Positions 55,041 to 64,000 of a DNA stretch of 64,000 bases are shown in pieces. The DNA comes from Chondrus crispus. Its lineage: Eukaryota; Rhodophyta; Florideophyceae; Gigartinales; Gigartinaceae. The position numbers and the translations under genes are program-made. Each line of letters starts with the position of its first letter. Position 1 is the first letter of the stretch. The DNA lies in assembly GCF_000350225.1 (NCBI RefSeq), contig NW_005178644.1, positions 68,482 to 132,481 on the forward strand. Direction: 5' to 3'. The notes beneath the pieces were generated by a model, which worked only from the letters and a program-made list of their open reading frames with translations, had not been told where the DNA came from and searched no databases.

Positions 55041-55210
55041 TGATGGGACTGTACTGTATTTGGTTCTCACCGGTGGGAATGCCTTTTTCGAACTATCAAA
55101 TAACCAAATACCCAAACAAACAAATTTCAGGGAGCCAACCAAATGCCAGAAAAAGCATGGCAAGTGTTGTTATTTGATAATTTGATCACGTACCGGTGGG
55201 GATGCTCTAA

Positions 55211-56080
55211 GTGTGCCTAAAGTTTTTGCCGGGGCCGTGCCGAGAAAAGGGGGGGATATCTTGGGAAATATTTGTCGTAGTTGCGTTCTGTTTTCAGATT
55301 CTCAGTCTGTGTGGCACAGACGAACTACCCTTCTCAAGGGCTTTATTTTAGACAAGGGAATATTTGGGACAGTTTCCCGCCACTTATCTCGTAACCGAAA
55401 CACCCTTTTCATCCCATACGTTGCAAACCCGGGCTCTCTGTATTAAAAGTCATGGATCTCATATGCAGATATCGTTGCTCTAGGAACAATATGTCCATCG
55501 CACTTACGGGCAGTCAGCAAACAATTTTCCAAACTGTCTCGAGACTGTCATGCCTCTGTCAATGCGGCGACAAGCCGCCTACCTCAAACGCCGAGCAGAG
55601 CGACTTGAAGTGCAAGCCGAGAAACGATTGCTGGCTGTCAAACTATTGCGTGAGGGATGTAGCATAAACACCCCCAGCGATAGGGGTGTATGCACAGTTC
55701 GACTGAGACGCTTGTAGATCGGGAAGACGGGGGTGAAGCGGGACACCAGCTAACGGCACCGGGCAGCGGGCCCGGGTAGCGTGGTAGAGCGGGAACGGGG
55801 AGGACGCCGGCACGCGCGGGCGGTTCAACGCCTCGACGCCCCGGCGCGGTACTGGGTAACGATCCAGTACCGACGGGCGGAGGCGAAGCCGGCTCGTGGG
55901 CGTACCGCGCGCGTCCTCAACCAGCGCTCGGTGCGGCTCTAAGGTAGTTAGCGAGCGCTACCTGAGAATAAGCGGGAAGTCGGACCTTGACGGTCGGTGG
56001 GTGAAAAGTTCCTGCTTGTCCTCCTCCACCGCCGCCGGTCCGCGCCATATTTAATGTACATAATAACCTATCATAATAGT
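55211..56080. other. Intergenic with a GC-rich block
   Basis: No gene. From about 55670 to 56045 base composition turns strongly GC-rich, with GGTACTGG/CCAGTACC arms near 55840. It does not match the LTRs seen here and resembles no RNA I can name. Confidence 0.4.
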
Positions 56081-56085
56081 ACAGT

Positions 56086-56398
56086 TGTGGATGGGCCCTT
56101 CGGGACAGCCTTGCTGTCCATGATTATGAAACGATGGAAGGGCCTCTCGTAACGCAGTGGAGAGGATGGTTTGACTGAGCGATGAAAGGCGCGGTTATTC
56201 GGCACAATGCCGTCGAGGATACTCCCTTCCTCGAGTTTTACTCTCGCGAGGCTACCTTTAAGTATGTCTATTAGCCGACCCTTCGGGGTTGTGGCGTACG
56301 TCATACACGACCCATTACATTGTACCTTCGGCCGACAGTGGTGCGTGTAATACGCCACCTACACTCAACATCTGACGACCCAATTCACACTCCCCCCA
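56086..56398 (-). repeat. 3' LTR and polypurine tract of the young copia
   Basis: LTR 56086-56389; on the minus strand it runs TGTGAATTGGG to CATCCACA. The polypurine tract TGGGGGGAG (minus strand) lies at 56390-56398. Confidence 0.9.
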
Positions 56399-56424
56399 GA
56401 CGACCGTGTTACTCACCGAGTCGT

Positions 56425-58236
56425 CTATTTCCAATCTTTAGAATCGTGGTGGTGTCCAGTCTCGACGTCGATCTTCCAGAACCCGGTGGACAACATCTCA
56501 CTGAGTTGTCGCCATAGCTCTGTGCTGCGTTTCGTGAGCGCGTCGGCGACGTTCTTCGTGCCAGGGATCCAACGAATCGAGTCTAACTCTTGCGATTCGA
56601 ACGCGTTGCGAATACGGTTGACGGTCTTGCGTAGTCTGTATTCTTTGCACTCATGGAGCGTGGATATTGTGTCGAAGAGCGCTCGCGAATCGACAAGTAT
56701 CTCATGCCTGATCGGTCTGTTCGGAAATAGGGAATGGAACGACCCTTTCATATCGAATCCTCTATCCTCAGCGTCGGCACAGGCGAGTATTTCTGCTCCG
56801 AAAGACGAATAGGTCACGCGCTTCTGTTTGTGGCTAGTCCAGGAGATGGGATGGAACAGTGGTTCGATCCGGTCAGGTGATTCAATCTTGAGGCCGCAGA
56901 CGCCTCCGGTTTGGCCGTAGTCGAATTCATTTCCGCCATGGGCAGCATCCGATATACTCATGAGGGTAGCTTTGGATATATTAAACGGTTTGAGATACGT
57001 TATCTTCAACGGTAGTCTCATGATTTCGCGTAACATGATGTTTGCGTCCACGAGATGTTTAACCCGTAGGTCTCCGAGACGCTGCTGCATGCGTGAAGTG
57101 ACAAGAGCTGCTTGGGGAACGATCGCTGTACCAAGGTACATGAGTGTTCCTGCGAGTGACCTATACTCCGCTTCCTCTCGAGTGTCTGCTTTGGCTTCCT
57201 GTTCTTGACGTCTCGCGCGGGAAACTTGTATGGGTTTCAGGCGGCATATGTAATTGTCCATCGAGAGGGTTACGTTCCCATGATAGTCGATCGTCACCTC
57301 ACATCCGTTGAAATGGAAGTCCTGTCCGTTTCGGATCTTTCCGACTTCGAAGCTGGCGCAGAGTTTGTCCAGGAATTGCTTGATGTATTCGATGGTGCCA
57401 GAGACTAGGAAATCGTCCGTGACTTTGGCTATGAGTAGGATGATCTTATTCGTCTCATCCCTTTTGACGAAAAGCTGGTTGACCCCGAACACTCTTTCAA
57501 TTCCGGCTTCTTCGACCATCCACGTCTCGATGGTGGTAAGCCATTGTCTACCTGCTTCGGCAATGCCGTATGCCAGTTTCAACAGTTTCCAGAGCATACC
57601 CCGGGTGGAATTCCACTCTTTCGGGGGTCTGACGAAGATGTCACGATTGGCTGGTCCGCTCTGCATGTACGCACCCTTGATGTCGGCCACGCCGAATGTG
57701 AATCCAAGTATTAGCCCCAGGCTGATCACCAGACGAAATAAAATCATGTCTGCTGCAGCTGAGTCTTTGCGGATGTCATCCTTCTCTTTGTCGCGGTTTC
57801 CATGCAATACGAAACGAGCCTTCATTTCGAGTCTGTTGTCTTCGTGACTCTTGATCTTGAAGAGGGTGTGTGAAGAGATGACATTGGCGCCGCGTGGCAC
57901 GTGTGACTCAGGTACTTCTTTGTATGCGCCAATCCAATTGTTGTGATGTTCTCTTTCCATGGCGTTCTGGAGTACCCATGATGGTGCGAATTCCATTTCG
58001 CGTGTCGTTACTTGCTTGTTCCCAATCTTCTCATGTATCCTTCTCAGTACAATTTGCTCGTTGGATGTCAGGACATTAGTTGCATCTCTTCTGTAAGCCT
58101 TTTGTTCCGAGATGGAGGCAGCGTATGGCCCAATATCTCTAGAAGCTGGATCTGAGTACTCTCGTTGAGTGGCTAGCATTGCTCCAGTGTGGTGTGTTTC
58201 GTTTGGCACTTCGTTTCTCATCGGATGCGTCAGTTG
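56425..58236 (-). CDS. Copia RT and RNase H (distal part of pol)
   Basis: RT with VADIKGAYMQSG, LLKLAYGIAEAGRQW and KVTDDFLVSG at the active site, where copia usually has YVDD. RNase H follows (ILVDSRALFDTIS, then WIPGTKNVADALTKR near the end). The frame joins the integrase ORF across the LTR insertion: at the TGTCT junction the minus-strand reading continues into TQLTHPMRNEV without a shift. So this is the second half of one pol gene, now separated from its start. Confidence 0.88.
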   Translation of the reverse strand, partial: QLTHPMRNEVPNETHHTGAMLATQREYSDPASRDIGPYAASISEQKAYRRDATNVLTSNEQIVLRRIHEKIGNKQVTTREMEFAPSWVLQNAMEREHHNNWIGAYKEVPESHVPRGANVISSHTLFKIKSHEDNRLEMKARFVLHGNRDKEKDDIRKDSAAADMILFRLVISLGLILGFTFGVADIKGAYMQSGPANRDIFVRPPKEWNSTRGMLWKLLKLAYGIAEAGRQWLTTIETWMVEEAGIERVFGVNQLFVKRDETNKIILLIAKVTDDFLVSGTIEYIKQFLDKLCASFEVGKIRNGQDFHFNGCEVTIDYHGNVTLSMDNYICRLKPIQVSRARRQEQEAKADTREEAEYRSLAGTLMYLGTAIVPQAALVTSRMQQRLGDLRVKHLVDANIMLREIMRLPLKITYLKPFNISKATLMSISDAAHGGNEFDYGQTGGVCGLKIESPDRIEPLFHPISWTSHKQKRVTYSSFGAEILACADAEDRGFDMKGSFHSLFPNRPIRHEILVDSRALFDTISTLHECKEYRLRKTVNRIRNAFESQELDSIRWIPGTKNVADALTKRSTELWRQLSEMLSTGFWKIDVETGHHHDSKDWK

Positions 58237-58241
58237 TGTCT

Positions 58242-58833
58242 TGTGGTACAACTCCACACCGCGACCCCCGGTGGGAGATGAGAACCCCCGAGACGGGCGG
58301 TTACTACTGTAGTAATCGTGCACGCGCCCGCTGCGAGCACAGTAGTACCTCCACGGCGTACACGTGACACAACCGTTGGCGCCGGCCGTGGCCACGGGCA
58401 CACGTGTGCGACCATCCGGTAAGTAATTAGCAATTAGTGGTTAATGGCACAAATTAGCCAATTTAGTACAGTAGCTGGTATACAGTATGTAACAGCTACT
58501 GTAGCGGGACAGGTGTCCTGGCGTCCCACTGAGGGGTTAAGACCAGGGGCACCTGCCCCGTTCCAGTAAACGGGGGCAGACTCGCCTCCCTTCCCTTTAC
58601 GGCTTTTTGCTAACTCCGTCCGGTTTTACCTCTAAGTCTCAGGCTTCTAACCCGTGACCGGCCGTCCGGATCTGACACCACCGACCGGCTGCGCGTCACC
58701 GGCCACGTGAGCCTTCCCTCTTTTCGAGTCCTTCCGTACGGTTCGCGCTCGTGTGGGTTACCCAGCGTCGCGCGCTCCCTTACCTCTAACCCCCCTCGTT
58801 CCGAGTGGTCGGGACGAAGGTAGTTATACCACA
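58242..58833. mobile_element. Solo LTR inside the copia pol gene
   Basis: TGTGGTACAAC to GTTATACCACA with a perfect TGTCT duplication (58237-58241, 58834-58838). 592 bp, no internal domain. It is younger than the copia it interrupts. An inverted relative is at 201-837 and a partial relative at 43255-43901. Confidence 0.92.
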
Positions 58834-60362
58834 TGTCTCCCCCCCATGCGGTGACATAAGGTAGTCTTCTATTGTACTATCCATGAGTTCGTGTGTGAGT
58901 GCTTGATCTGGTCGCAGCCTGATGTCTTCGTAGGCGATTTTGCTTGCTGGTCCTCTCGTCGTTCCGACGCGTCGGGCTTCCACAAAGTGCGTGTTGACGG
59001 ATATCACCTTGGCTTCCCTCCACTCGTCCGGTTCGTTATTCTTGGAGGAGCTGTAGTAGTACAGCACGATGTCGTCGGGTTTTATGGAGCTCGGCGGGAC
59101 AAGGGATGGTGCGCGAGCATGAAGCAGTCGTTGTAGGGCACGTATTGCTACCTGTTCTTTGTGAGCGGACAGGAGTTCTGCGCTGACCATTCGTGGCGAT
59201 GTCCCTAGTATTGATGGGGCGTATCCTCTCGCTAATTCGAACGAGCTGAGAATTCGGGTACCGGAGAAACAGTTGGAGAAAAATGTGGCTCTGGACAGAA
59301 TTAATTTGTCGGGTTCGGAGGTCGGTTCTTTTGCTGTTTTTTCGAGAATGGTTTTCAGTGTCCGGTGTTTGCGTTCGACACGTCCCGTCTTGTTGTGCCT
59401 GCGTGCAGGTCTAGGGTCAAATCGGACATCACGTGCGCGGAGGAATGTTCGGATGTGTCTGCAATTCAGCTCGTCATCGGCGGATAATGATTTGGGAGCT
59501 CCGTGTCGATTGAACCATTCGGTTTCCAGCACCTGCGTAATGTTAGCGGCTTCGCGGTTGGACATAATTTGCGTTTCGGAGTATACCGTTCCTGTACAGA
59601 TCATGTGTAGGACGGTATATTGGGTGCCGCGGATTGTGCAGAACGTGAAGTCTACTTGTACATCCTGGTTGAACGCTTCATTCACGTGCGTGATTGATAT
59701 TTTCTTGGAGGGTGCTGGGAGACCTGATTTCGCACATATTCTACATGCTGCAGTTACATTTCGAATTGACCTTTCCAGGTCAGGGGTAAGCCAGTCGGCT
59801 GTTTTGCAGATGTGTATCAGTTCCTCGGCGGTCGCATGTGTGAGTCTATGCATCCGTTTCGCTGTAGTCATGGGTCGTGACGTGACGGAAACGGCATTTG
59901 TGGCCATCAAAGAGGACGTCAAATGAGCGATTGGAACGATGAGTATCCTCCCGCGAATCTGGAACTTGGATGCTCCGTCTACGAAGATAGACAGTACTCT
60001 GGGAGACTTATCTGTTGGACGTGCGATGGTCATGGTGGGATATTCTGACGAGAAGTTAAGCACGGAGTGTTGTGAGACATCCATGCCGATCGTGATAGGA
60101 GAGTCGTCCTGGACAAGGTCGAATGTGAGGGATGTAGTTTGGTCATTGAGATCTTGCAAATACAGAGTCCATGAACAGACAATATCTTCAGGGTTGGCGC
60201 ACTCATGTCCCCAACCACGCCTGTACTGGTCCCTTGGCGGATCTAGGACGAACGGGATATCAAGTATGTCACAGAGTCGAGAAGCGGAATAAATTCCCCC
60301 GGTAGAGGTAGGATTACCTGGGTCGATGATAGGATTCGGATCAGTGGGAGAAGATGACGAAC
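58834..60362 (-). CDS. Copia protease-like region and integrase (proximal part of pol)
   Basis: The reading is open from the gag end: KGSSSSPTDPNPIID, a protease-like stretch (DDSPITIGMDVSQHSV), then the integrase. The zinc motif RLTHATAEELIHI ... CRICAKSG precedes catalytic DVQVDFTF, SLSADDELNC and KTGRVERKHR, so the acidic triad is present. It lies in the -1 frame relative to gag. It ends at the solo LTR, beyond which the RT continues. Confidence 0.85.
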
Positions 60363-60365
60363 CCT

Positions 60366-61547
60366 TTACTGAAAATGCTGGTTGCCCGTGTTGTATCTAG
60401 GCTTGTCCTGATCGTCCTCGATCTCGTTTTGTTCAAAGCTAACCTGTTTTTTGCGTCTGAAATATTTATCGGGCATACGATTCTTCTTGATCGTCTCCCG
60501 CAGGTCTTTACCGTTTGACTCGGTGTCACTGTCTCCTTGATATTCTCTCTCCCTCTCCTCTTGTTGTTTGCGACTTCGCCAATGTCCACGTTTCCTTTTG
60601 GTGCCGTGGAACGGTGTCTTATGCCCGTAGATGCCCATCATGGCCGCCGTCGTCGGTTTCAGTTGTTCTTCCCCCTTTTTGCCGTCATCGAGGTCTTTCT
60701 CTTCTAGACCTGCCTCCTCTAAGGCTGTGATGGCGTCCTGTAATCCGATGAAATACGTCGTTTCACCGTCTGAATTCCCTCCTTTGCGCGCCAGAGTTGC
60801 GGCTTTGAGGGCACCCGTACATTCACCGATGTTGTCCTGGGCGCCGATTCGGTTGGTGTCCAGGATCTCTTTGTTGTCAATAGCGGACTGCATGCATTGG
60901 AGTAATCTTAAAACAATGGTGATCCTAGCCTCGGTAAGGGTGACTTCTGATGTAGGGGCTCCTGAACGATGTTTTGCGGTGCTGACTAATGAGCTCACCA
61001 GGTTGGTGAACGTCTGTGTGGACACCCTGGCGTTGACGAGCAGTACGATGGCAAAGTTCTGACTGTCAGCGCCATCTTGATTCGCGTTGACAAGGTTTAG
61101 GTATGCCTGCGCAGGTCCGCTGAAGCGTTCTACGTAGAAACTGATTGTCTCGTCCTTTTTTCTGACACATCCATGAATTTCTTTGTTGAGCCTGACCATT
61201 CTCTTGATAGTGTCGACGGCGGAGTCCTTCGCTACGATGTTGAGGATCTTCTCGAGAATTGCATTCTGGTCGATAGCTTGATTGCTGTCTTGTGGCACCA
61301 AGGAGAGCTCTCCGGTTCTCATAGCCTTTTTGACGAGTTCCTTCTTGTTGAATTCCAGGGAGCGGTAGAGCGTCAGACCGATTGAAGCGGCAGCTCCCTT
61401 TGCGCGATTATCACCGCCTTTGGCGCAGATCTGAAGATTGAGTGCCCAGTCGCGAACAGCTTCGCGCCACTGGAGCTTATCAGTCGTGGTCCTCAGCTTG
61501 GGAGGAACAAGGATACTGCTCGGAGCCAATTCATCCTCTGGGCCCAT
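60366..61547 (-). CDS. Copia gag
   Basis: 393 residues from the ATG that lies inside the primer-binding site (MGPEDELAPSSILV). Helix-rich capsid region (LQWREAVRDWALNL, then VRLNKEIHGCV and ISFYVERFSGPAQAYL). The C-terminal part is Lys/Arg/Glu-rich (GTKRKRGHWRSRKQQEERE) and replaces the usual zinc knuckle for nucleic-acid binding. The ORF stays open upstream through the LTR to 61823, so a longer product is possible on paper. The stop TAA follows a TTTTCAG run that overlaps the pol frame. Confidence 0.82.
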   Translation of the reverse strand: MGPEDELAPSSILVPPKLRTTTDKLQWREAVRDWALNLQICAKGGDNRAKGAAASIGLTLYRSLEFNKKELVKKAMRTGELSLVPQDSNQAIDQNAILEKILNIVAKDSAVDTIKRMVRLNKEIHGCVRKKDETISFYVERFSGPAQAYLNLVNANQDGADSQNFAIVLLVNARVSTQTFTNLVSSLVSTAKHRSGAPTSEVTLTEARITIVLRLLQCMQSAIDNKEILDTNRIGAQDNIGECTGALKAATLARKGGNSDGETTYFIGLQDAITALEEAGLEEKDLDDGKKGEEQLKPTTAAMMGIYGHKTPFHGTKRKRGHWRSRKQQEEREREYQGDSDTESNGKDLRETIKKNRMPDKYFRRKKQVSFEQNEIEDDQDKPRYNTGNQHFQ

Positions 61548-61550
61548 AAC
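61536..61550 (-). other. Primer-binding site of the young copia, half-tRNA iMet type
   Basis: The minus strand reads GTTATGGGCCCAGAG right after the 5' LTR. It complements the anticodon arm of initiator tRNA-Met, as in Drosophila copia and in the element at 4724-10119. Confidence 0.78.
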
Positions 61551-61854
61551 TGTGGATGGGCCCTTCGGGACAGCCTTGCTGTCCATGATTATGAAACGAT
61601 GGAAGGGCCTCTCGTAACGCAGTGGAGAGGATGGTTTGACTGAGCGATGAAAGGCGCGGTTATTCGGCACAATGCCGTCGAGGATACTCCCTTCCTCGAG
61701 TTTTACTCTCGCGAGGCTACCTTTAAGTATGTCTATTAGCCGACCCTTCGGGGTTGTGGCGTACGTCATACACGACCCATTACATTGTACCTTCGGCCGA
61801 CAGTGGTGCGTGTAATACGCCACCTACACTCAACATCTGACGACCCAATTCACA
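61551..61854 (-). repeat. 5' LTR of the young copia
   Basis: Same sequence as 56086-56389 by eye. One minus-strand frame is open across about 90 codons of it and runs on into gag. Confidence 0.9.
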
Positions 61855-62085
61855 ACAGTACCGATGTACTGTAGCGACGTACTGTAGCGGTCGGTCGACA
61901 CTGTAATACTGTCAGCCATCGGGGCTGACAGTACACGTGTGTGCGCTCTTCGGTACCGCGCGTACACGTGTACACGTGCGCCCCTTGTACTTGGGGGTAC
62001 ACGTGGTGGTACTGTAGAGCATCGAGCCCTACAGTAACCGATCCGATTCTGAGTTGATCTAATCTAAAATAAAGCCCCAGGGGGG
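61855..62085. other. Intergenic, rich in TACTGTAG and ACACGTGT motifs
   Basis: TACTGTAG occurs several times between 61868 and 62020, mixed with ACACGTGT palindromes. The composition resembles the LTRs of this window, so it may be a remnant LTR, but no ends were found. Confidence 0.35.
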
Positions 62086-63556
62086 GTTATACTACAAGGG
62101 ACAACCCATTCGAAGCACAGCGCGAGCGACAGATGTATCGCGAAGCACTGTTCAGAGACTGCGCCACTGTCTGGAAACAATGGACAAGAAACAGCTCTTG
62201 TACCTAACAAGCAACGCGGTCGCACCTGGACGCCCCAGAGTTATAAATTATGAGGAGGGTTCTCTTATTAATTCACGACTCAAACTTGCCTCTAGAAGAG
62301 GATTTGCTGTAGACAACCCTACGTTCAAACATGTTTTATCGCGTGTGGCAGCCGACGCGCGAAGAGGGTACAAGAATGGGGTTCCCAGTAATGAAACCGG
62401 TCGCACATACCGAGCACAGAATCCGGACATAACGTACAAACGGATGGAGAACAAATAGGACACAAAACTCGCAGCCGAATCGTATACACATATTGACACA
62501 TTTTTCTCTACACTAGACGAAATGCAGCGCCAGCATCCAGGAATACTTTTGGATGCACACCGAGTGTGGAATCTAGATGAGACTGCAGTGGAGTGTACTC
62601 TTGGAAAATGGCACAAAGCGTTTACATCCAGCGAAACCAAGAACGGAGGACATCGAGGCGTCAAGTCAACATACGGAGCAAGTAAGCACATAACAGCAGT
62701 AATTGCTGCTTCCGTGGGAGGCGTATTGACTCCTCCTTTCTTTATCGTCTCAGGAAAGCGCAAAAATTCGGACTGGTACTCGCCTGTGACTGGCAGCTTG
62801 TCGAACACTCCCAACGGTATTATAAGACCTTATACTGAACCAAACTGGTTTCCTAACGATGGATGCATTAAGGTGACTCAGAATGGATCCATGGAGGGCC
62901 CTGTGCTGGCGGCCTTTGTTGAACATGTCCAGTACACTGCAGCCGAGAACCATGAAAAAGGCCAGTCTTTTCTGCTTTTTCTTGATGGCCATTCGTCTCG
63001 AAAACACCCGGCTTCGATAGATTTTTGTTCTCAAAACAATATGGAGGCTGTCATTAACACCGCCAACACCTCTCATATTCTCCAGCCTAGTGATCAACCG
63101 ATCAACAAGCGATTCCATGAGCTCATGCGAGAAGTGAGAGATGAGTTCTATCGCCAAGGCAATGTCGACGCGACAAAGGTGAATTTCAACCTGGTGTGCG
63201 CTGTATATGCGTGAAAACGTATAGCACCCGAAATAGTACAAGCTTCATTCAAAGTAACGGGAACTTCTCCGTTTCAACGGAACTCCGCCGATAAATACAA
63301 ATCGTTCAAAGATGAACAGAACAACAGGATTAAGAAGGCAGAAGAACGTCTTAGAAATGCGTCAGTAGCCTCGCGTCTTCCATCTGTTAGGAGTAGACGC
63401 AGTGATCAGCTTTTGTTCAACAATGCTATGACAATTATCTCAAGCAGTAAGGGTGTACCAACGAAGATAAAAGAGGTTCAAACAATATTGAAACAGGAGG
63501 AAACCGTCAACAGTATTCTGATGGACAAGATCAACGGTCAAAAGGGAAAACCCTGA
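62086..63556 (+). pseudogene. Pogo/CENP-B-like (DDE_1) transposase with two in-frame stops
   Basis: One frame reads from an HTH (RATDVSRSTVQRLRHCL) through GRPRVINYEEGSLI to the catalytic domain. NLDETAVECTLGK holds the first Asp, LLFLDGHSSRKH the second and QPSDQPINKRFHE the third acidic position, as in the pogo/Jerky D-D-D group. Single stops lie at 62456-62458 and 63212-63214, and the frame is otherwise open to 63556. No start codon was identified. Point mutations alone account for the damage to this stage. Confidence 0.78.
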
Positions 63557-64000
63557 ACTTTCCGGGAAAAGAGCAAGTGAAAGAGCGCGTTCTATACGAT
63601 GCTGGAGCCCCAGCAGAATGGGTGACGCATGGTGAGGAGCTTCGAAGGCGAAACGATGCGGAGGAAGAGAAGGTCCAAAATGAGCAGGAGCGTCTTGCAG
63701 AGAGAGCAAGGAAAGAGAAAGAGAGAAGTTTGGCCCGAGAGAAGGCTGAGGAAGCAGCTGAAGCTCGAGGGAAAGAACGGTAGGCGAAACGTCTTGAAAA
63801 GCTCGTTCAGCCTGAGAAGCGCCGCAAAAAGCTTTTGGAGCGTCGCAGTAAAAGAGAAAGGAATGCCGAAGAGAAGAAACGCGCTAAAAATCTACGGAGA
63901 GAAGCAAGACGTATAGCGCAGCATTTAGCAAAAGCACGAGTGCAGGACGCCACACAAGTCCCCAAAAATAGCAGCATACGCAAAAAACCCCATATCCTCG
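63545..64000 (+). pseudogene. Coiled-coil tail of the pogo-like transposase
   Basis: After a frameshift near 63545 the reading resumes as FPGKEQVKERVLYDAGAPAE and passes into a long Glu/Arg/Lys-rich coiled coil (EEEKVQNEQERLAERARKEK). A stop lies at 63781, after which the same charged pattern continues to the window edge. Fungal and algal pogo transposases often end in such a tail. Confidence 0.65.

Larger units (their letters stand above)
49138..55207. mobile_element. Harbinger-type element H2, two genes
   Basis: Left end GAGCATCCCC after TAA (49135-49137), right end ACCGGTGGGGATGCTC before TAA (55208-55210). Inside are a Myb/trihelix-like gene (plus strand) and a DDE transposase (minus strand), the classical two-gene, convergent Harbinger layout. 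The transposase has one frameshift. The element abuts H1 and shares the TAA with it. Confidence 0.75.
56086..61854 (-). mobile_element. Young Ty1/copia element split by a solo LTR
   Basis: LTRs 56086-56389 and 61551-61854 (304 bp) appear identical by eye, with a perfect ACAGT duplication (56081-56085, 61855-61859). Gag and pol are open apart from the inserted LTR at 58242-58833 and one frame change at the gag end. It belongs to another copia lineage than 4724-10119: its RT motif reads VTDDFLV and its gag has no zinc knuckle. Identical LTRs imply a recent insertion. Confidence 0.93.

Noticed and set aside
1..64000. CRISPR array, tRNA or rRNA genes
   Set aside because: No regularly spaced short repeats with unique spacers, and no tRNA or rRNA-like sequence was recognised; the 39-bp array at 49138 has no spacers and is made of transposon ends.

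Overview
The window is nuclear DNA of an intron-poor eukaryote. Its compact host genes are recognisable as single uninterrupted ORFs: two F-box/LRR proteins, a plastid-type RRM protein, a POP5/RPP14-like RNase P subunit, an SPP2/GPKOW-type G-patch splicing factor and a SEY1/RHD3 GTPase. They sit in a small island inside a sea of nested LTR retrotransposons and DNA transposons. That layout, together with the copia lineage, suggests a multicellular red alga of the Chondrus crispus type. The organism call is inference; no rRNA, tRNA or organellar marker is visible to confirm it.

Layout. 1-2525: decayed copia element split by a solo LTR. 2784-4343: F-box gene. 4724-10119: complete copia element (target duplication AGGAT) with a PIF/Harbinger-type MITE inside its 5' LTR. 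10945-18171: host gene island (RRM protein; F-box paralogue; RNase P subunit; SPP2-like; SEY1-like). 18469-26880: segment bounded by ~0.2 kb inverted Tc1/mariner termini and flanking TA. It holds the two parts of a Tc1 transposase and, between them, a Harbinger transposase, a SEN1-type helicase fragment, a degenerate kinase-like fragment and a broken SAP-domain gene. 26883-28640: no confident gene. 28650-30670: truncated gypsy pol (minus). 30671-42242: old chromodomain gypsy element carrying two inverted ~1 kb solo LTRs. 42779-44770: Tc1/mariner transposase split by another solo LTR. 44806-49134 and 49138-55207: two abutting Harbinger-type elements sharing one TAA, separated by an ordered array of their own ends. 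56086-61854: very young minus-strand copia element (LTRs identical by eye, target duplication ACAGT), split by a solo LTR. 62086-64000: broken pogo/CENP-B-like transposase running off the right edge.

The host genes are housekeeping or regulatory: RNA processing (RNase P subunit, SPP2-like, plastid RRM protein), ER shaping (SEY1-like) and ubiquitin-ligase substrate choice (F-box pair). The rest of the window records layered transposition. Five solo LTRs with clear target duplications all lie inside other transposons, never in the host gene island. Positions were read by eye and terminal coordinates can be off by a base or two.
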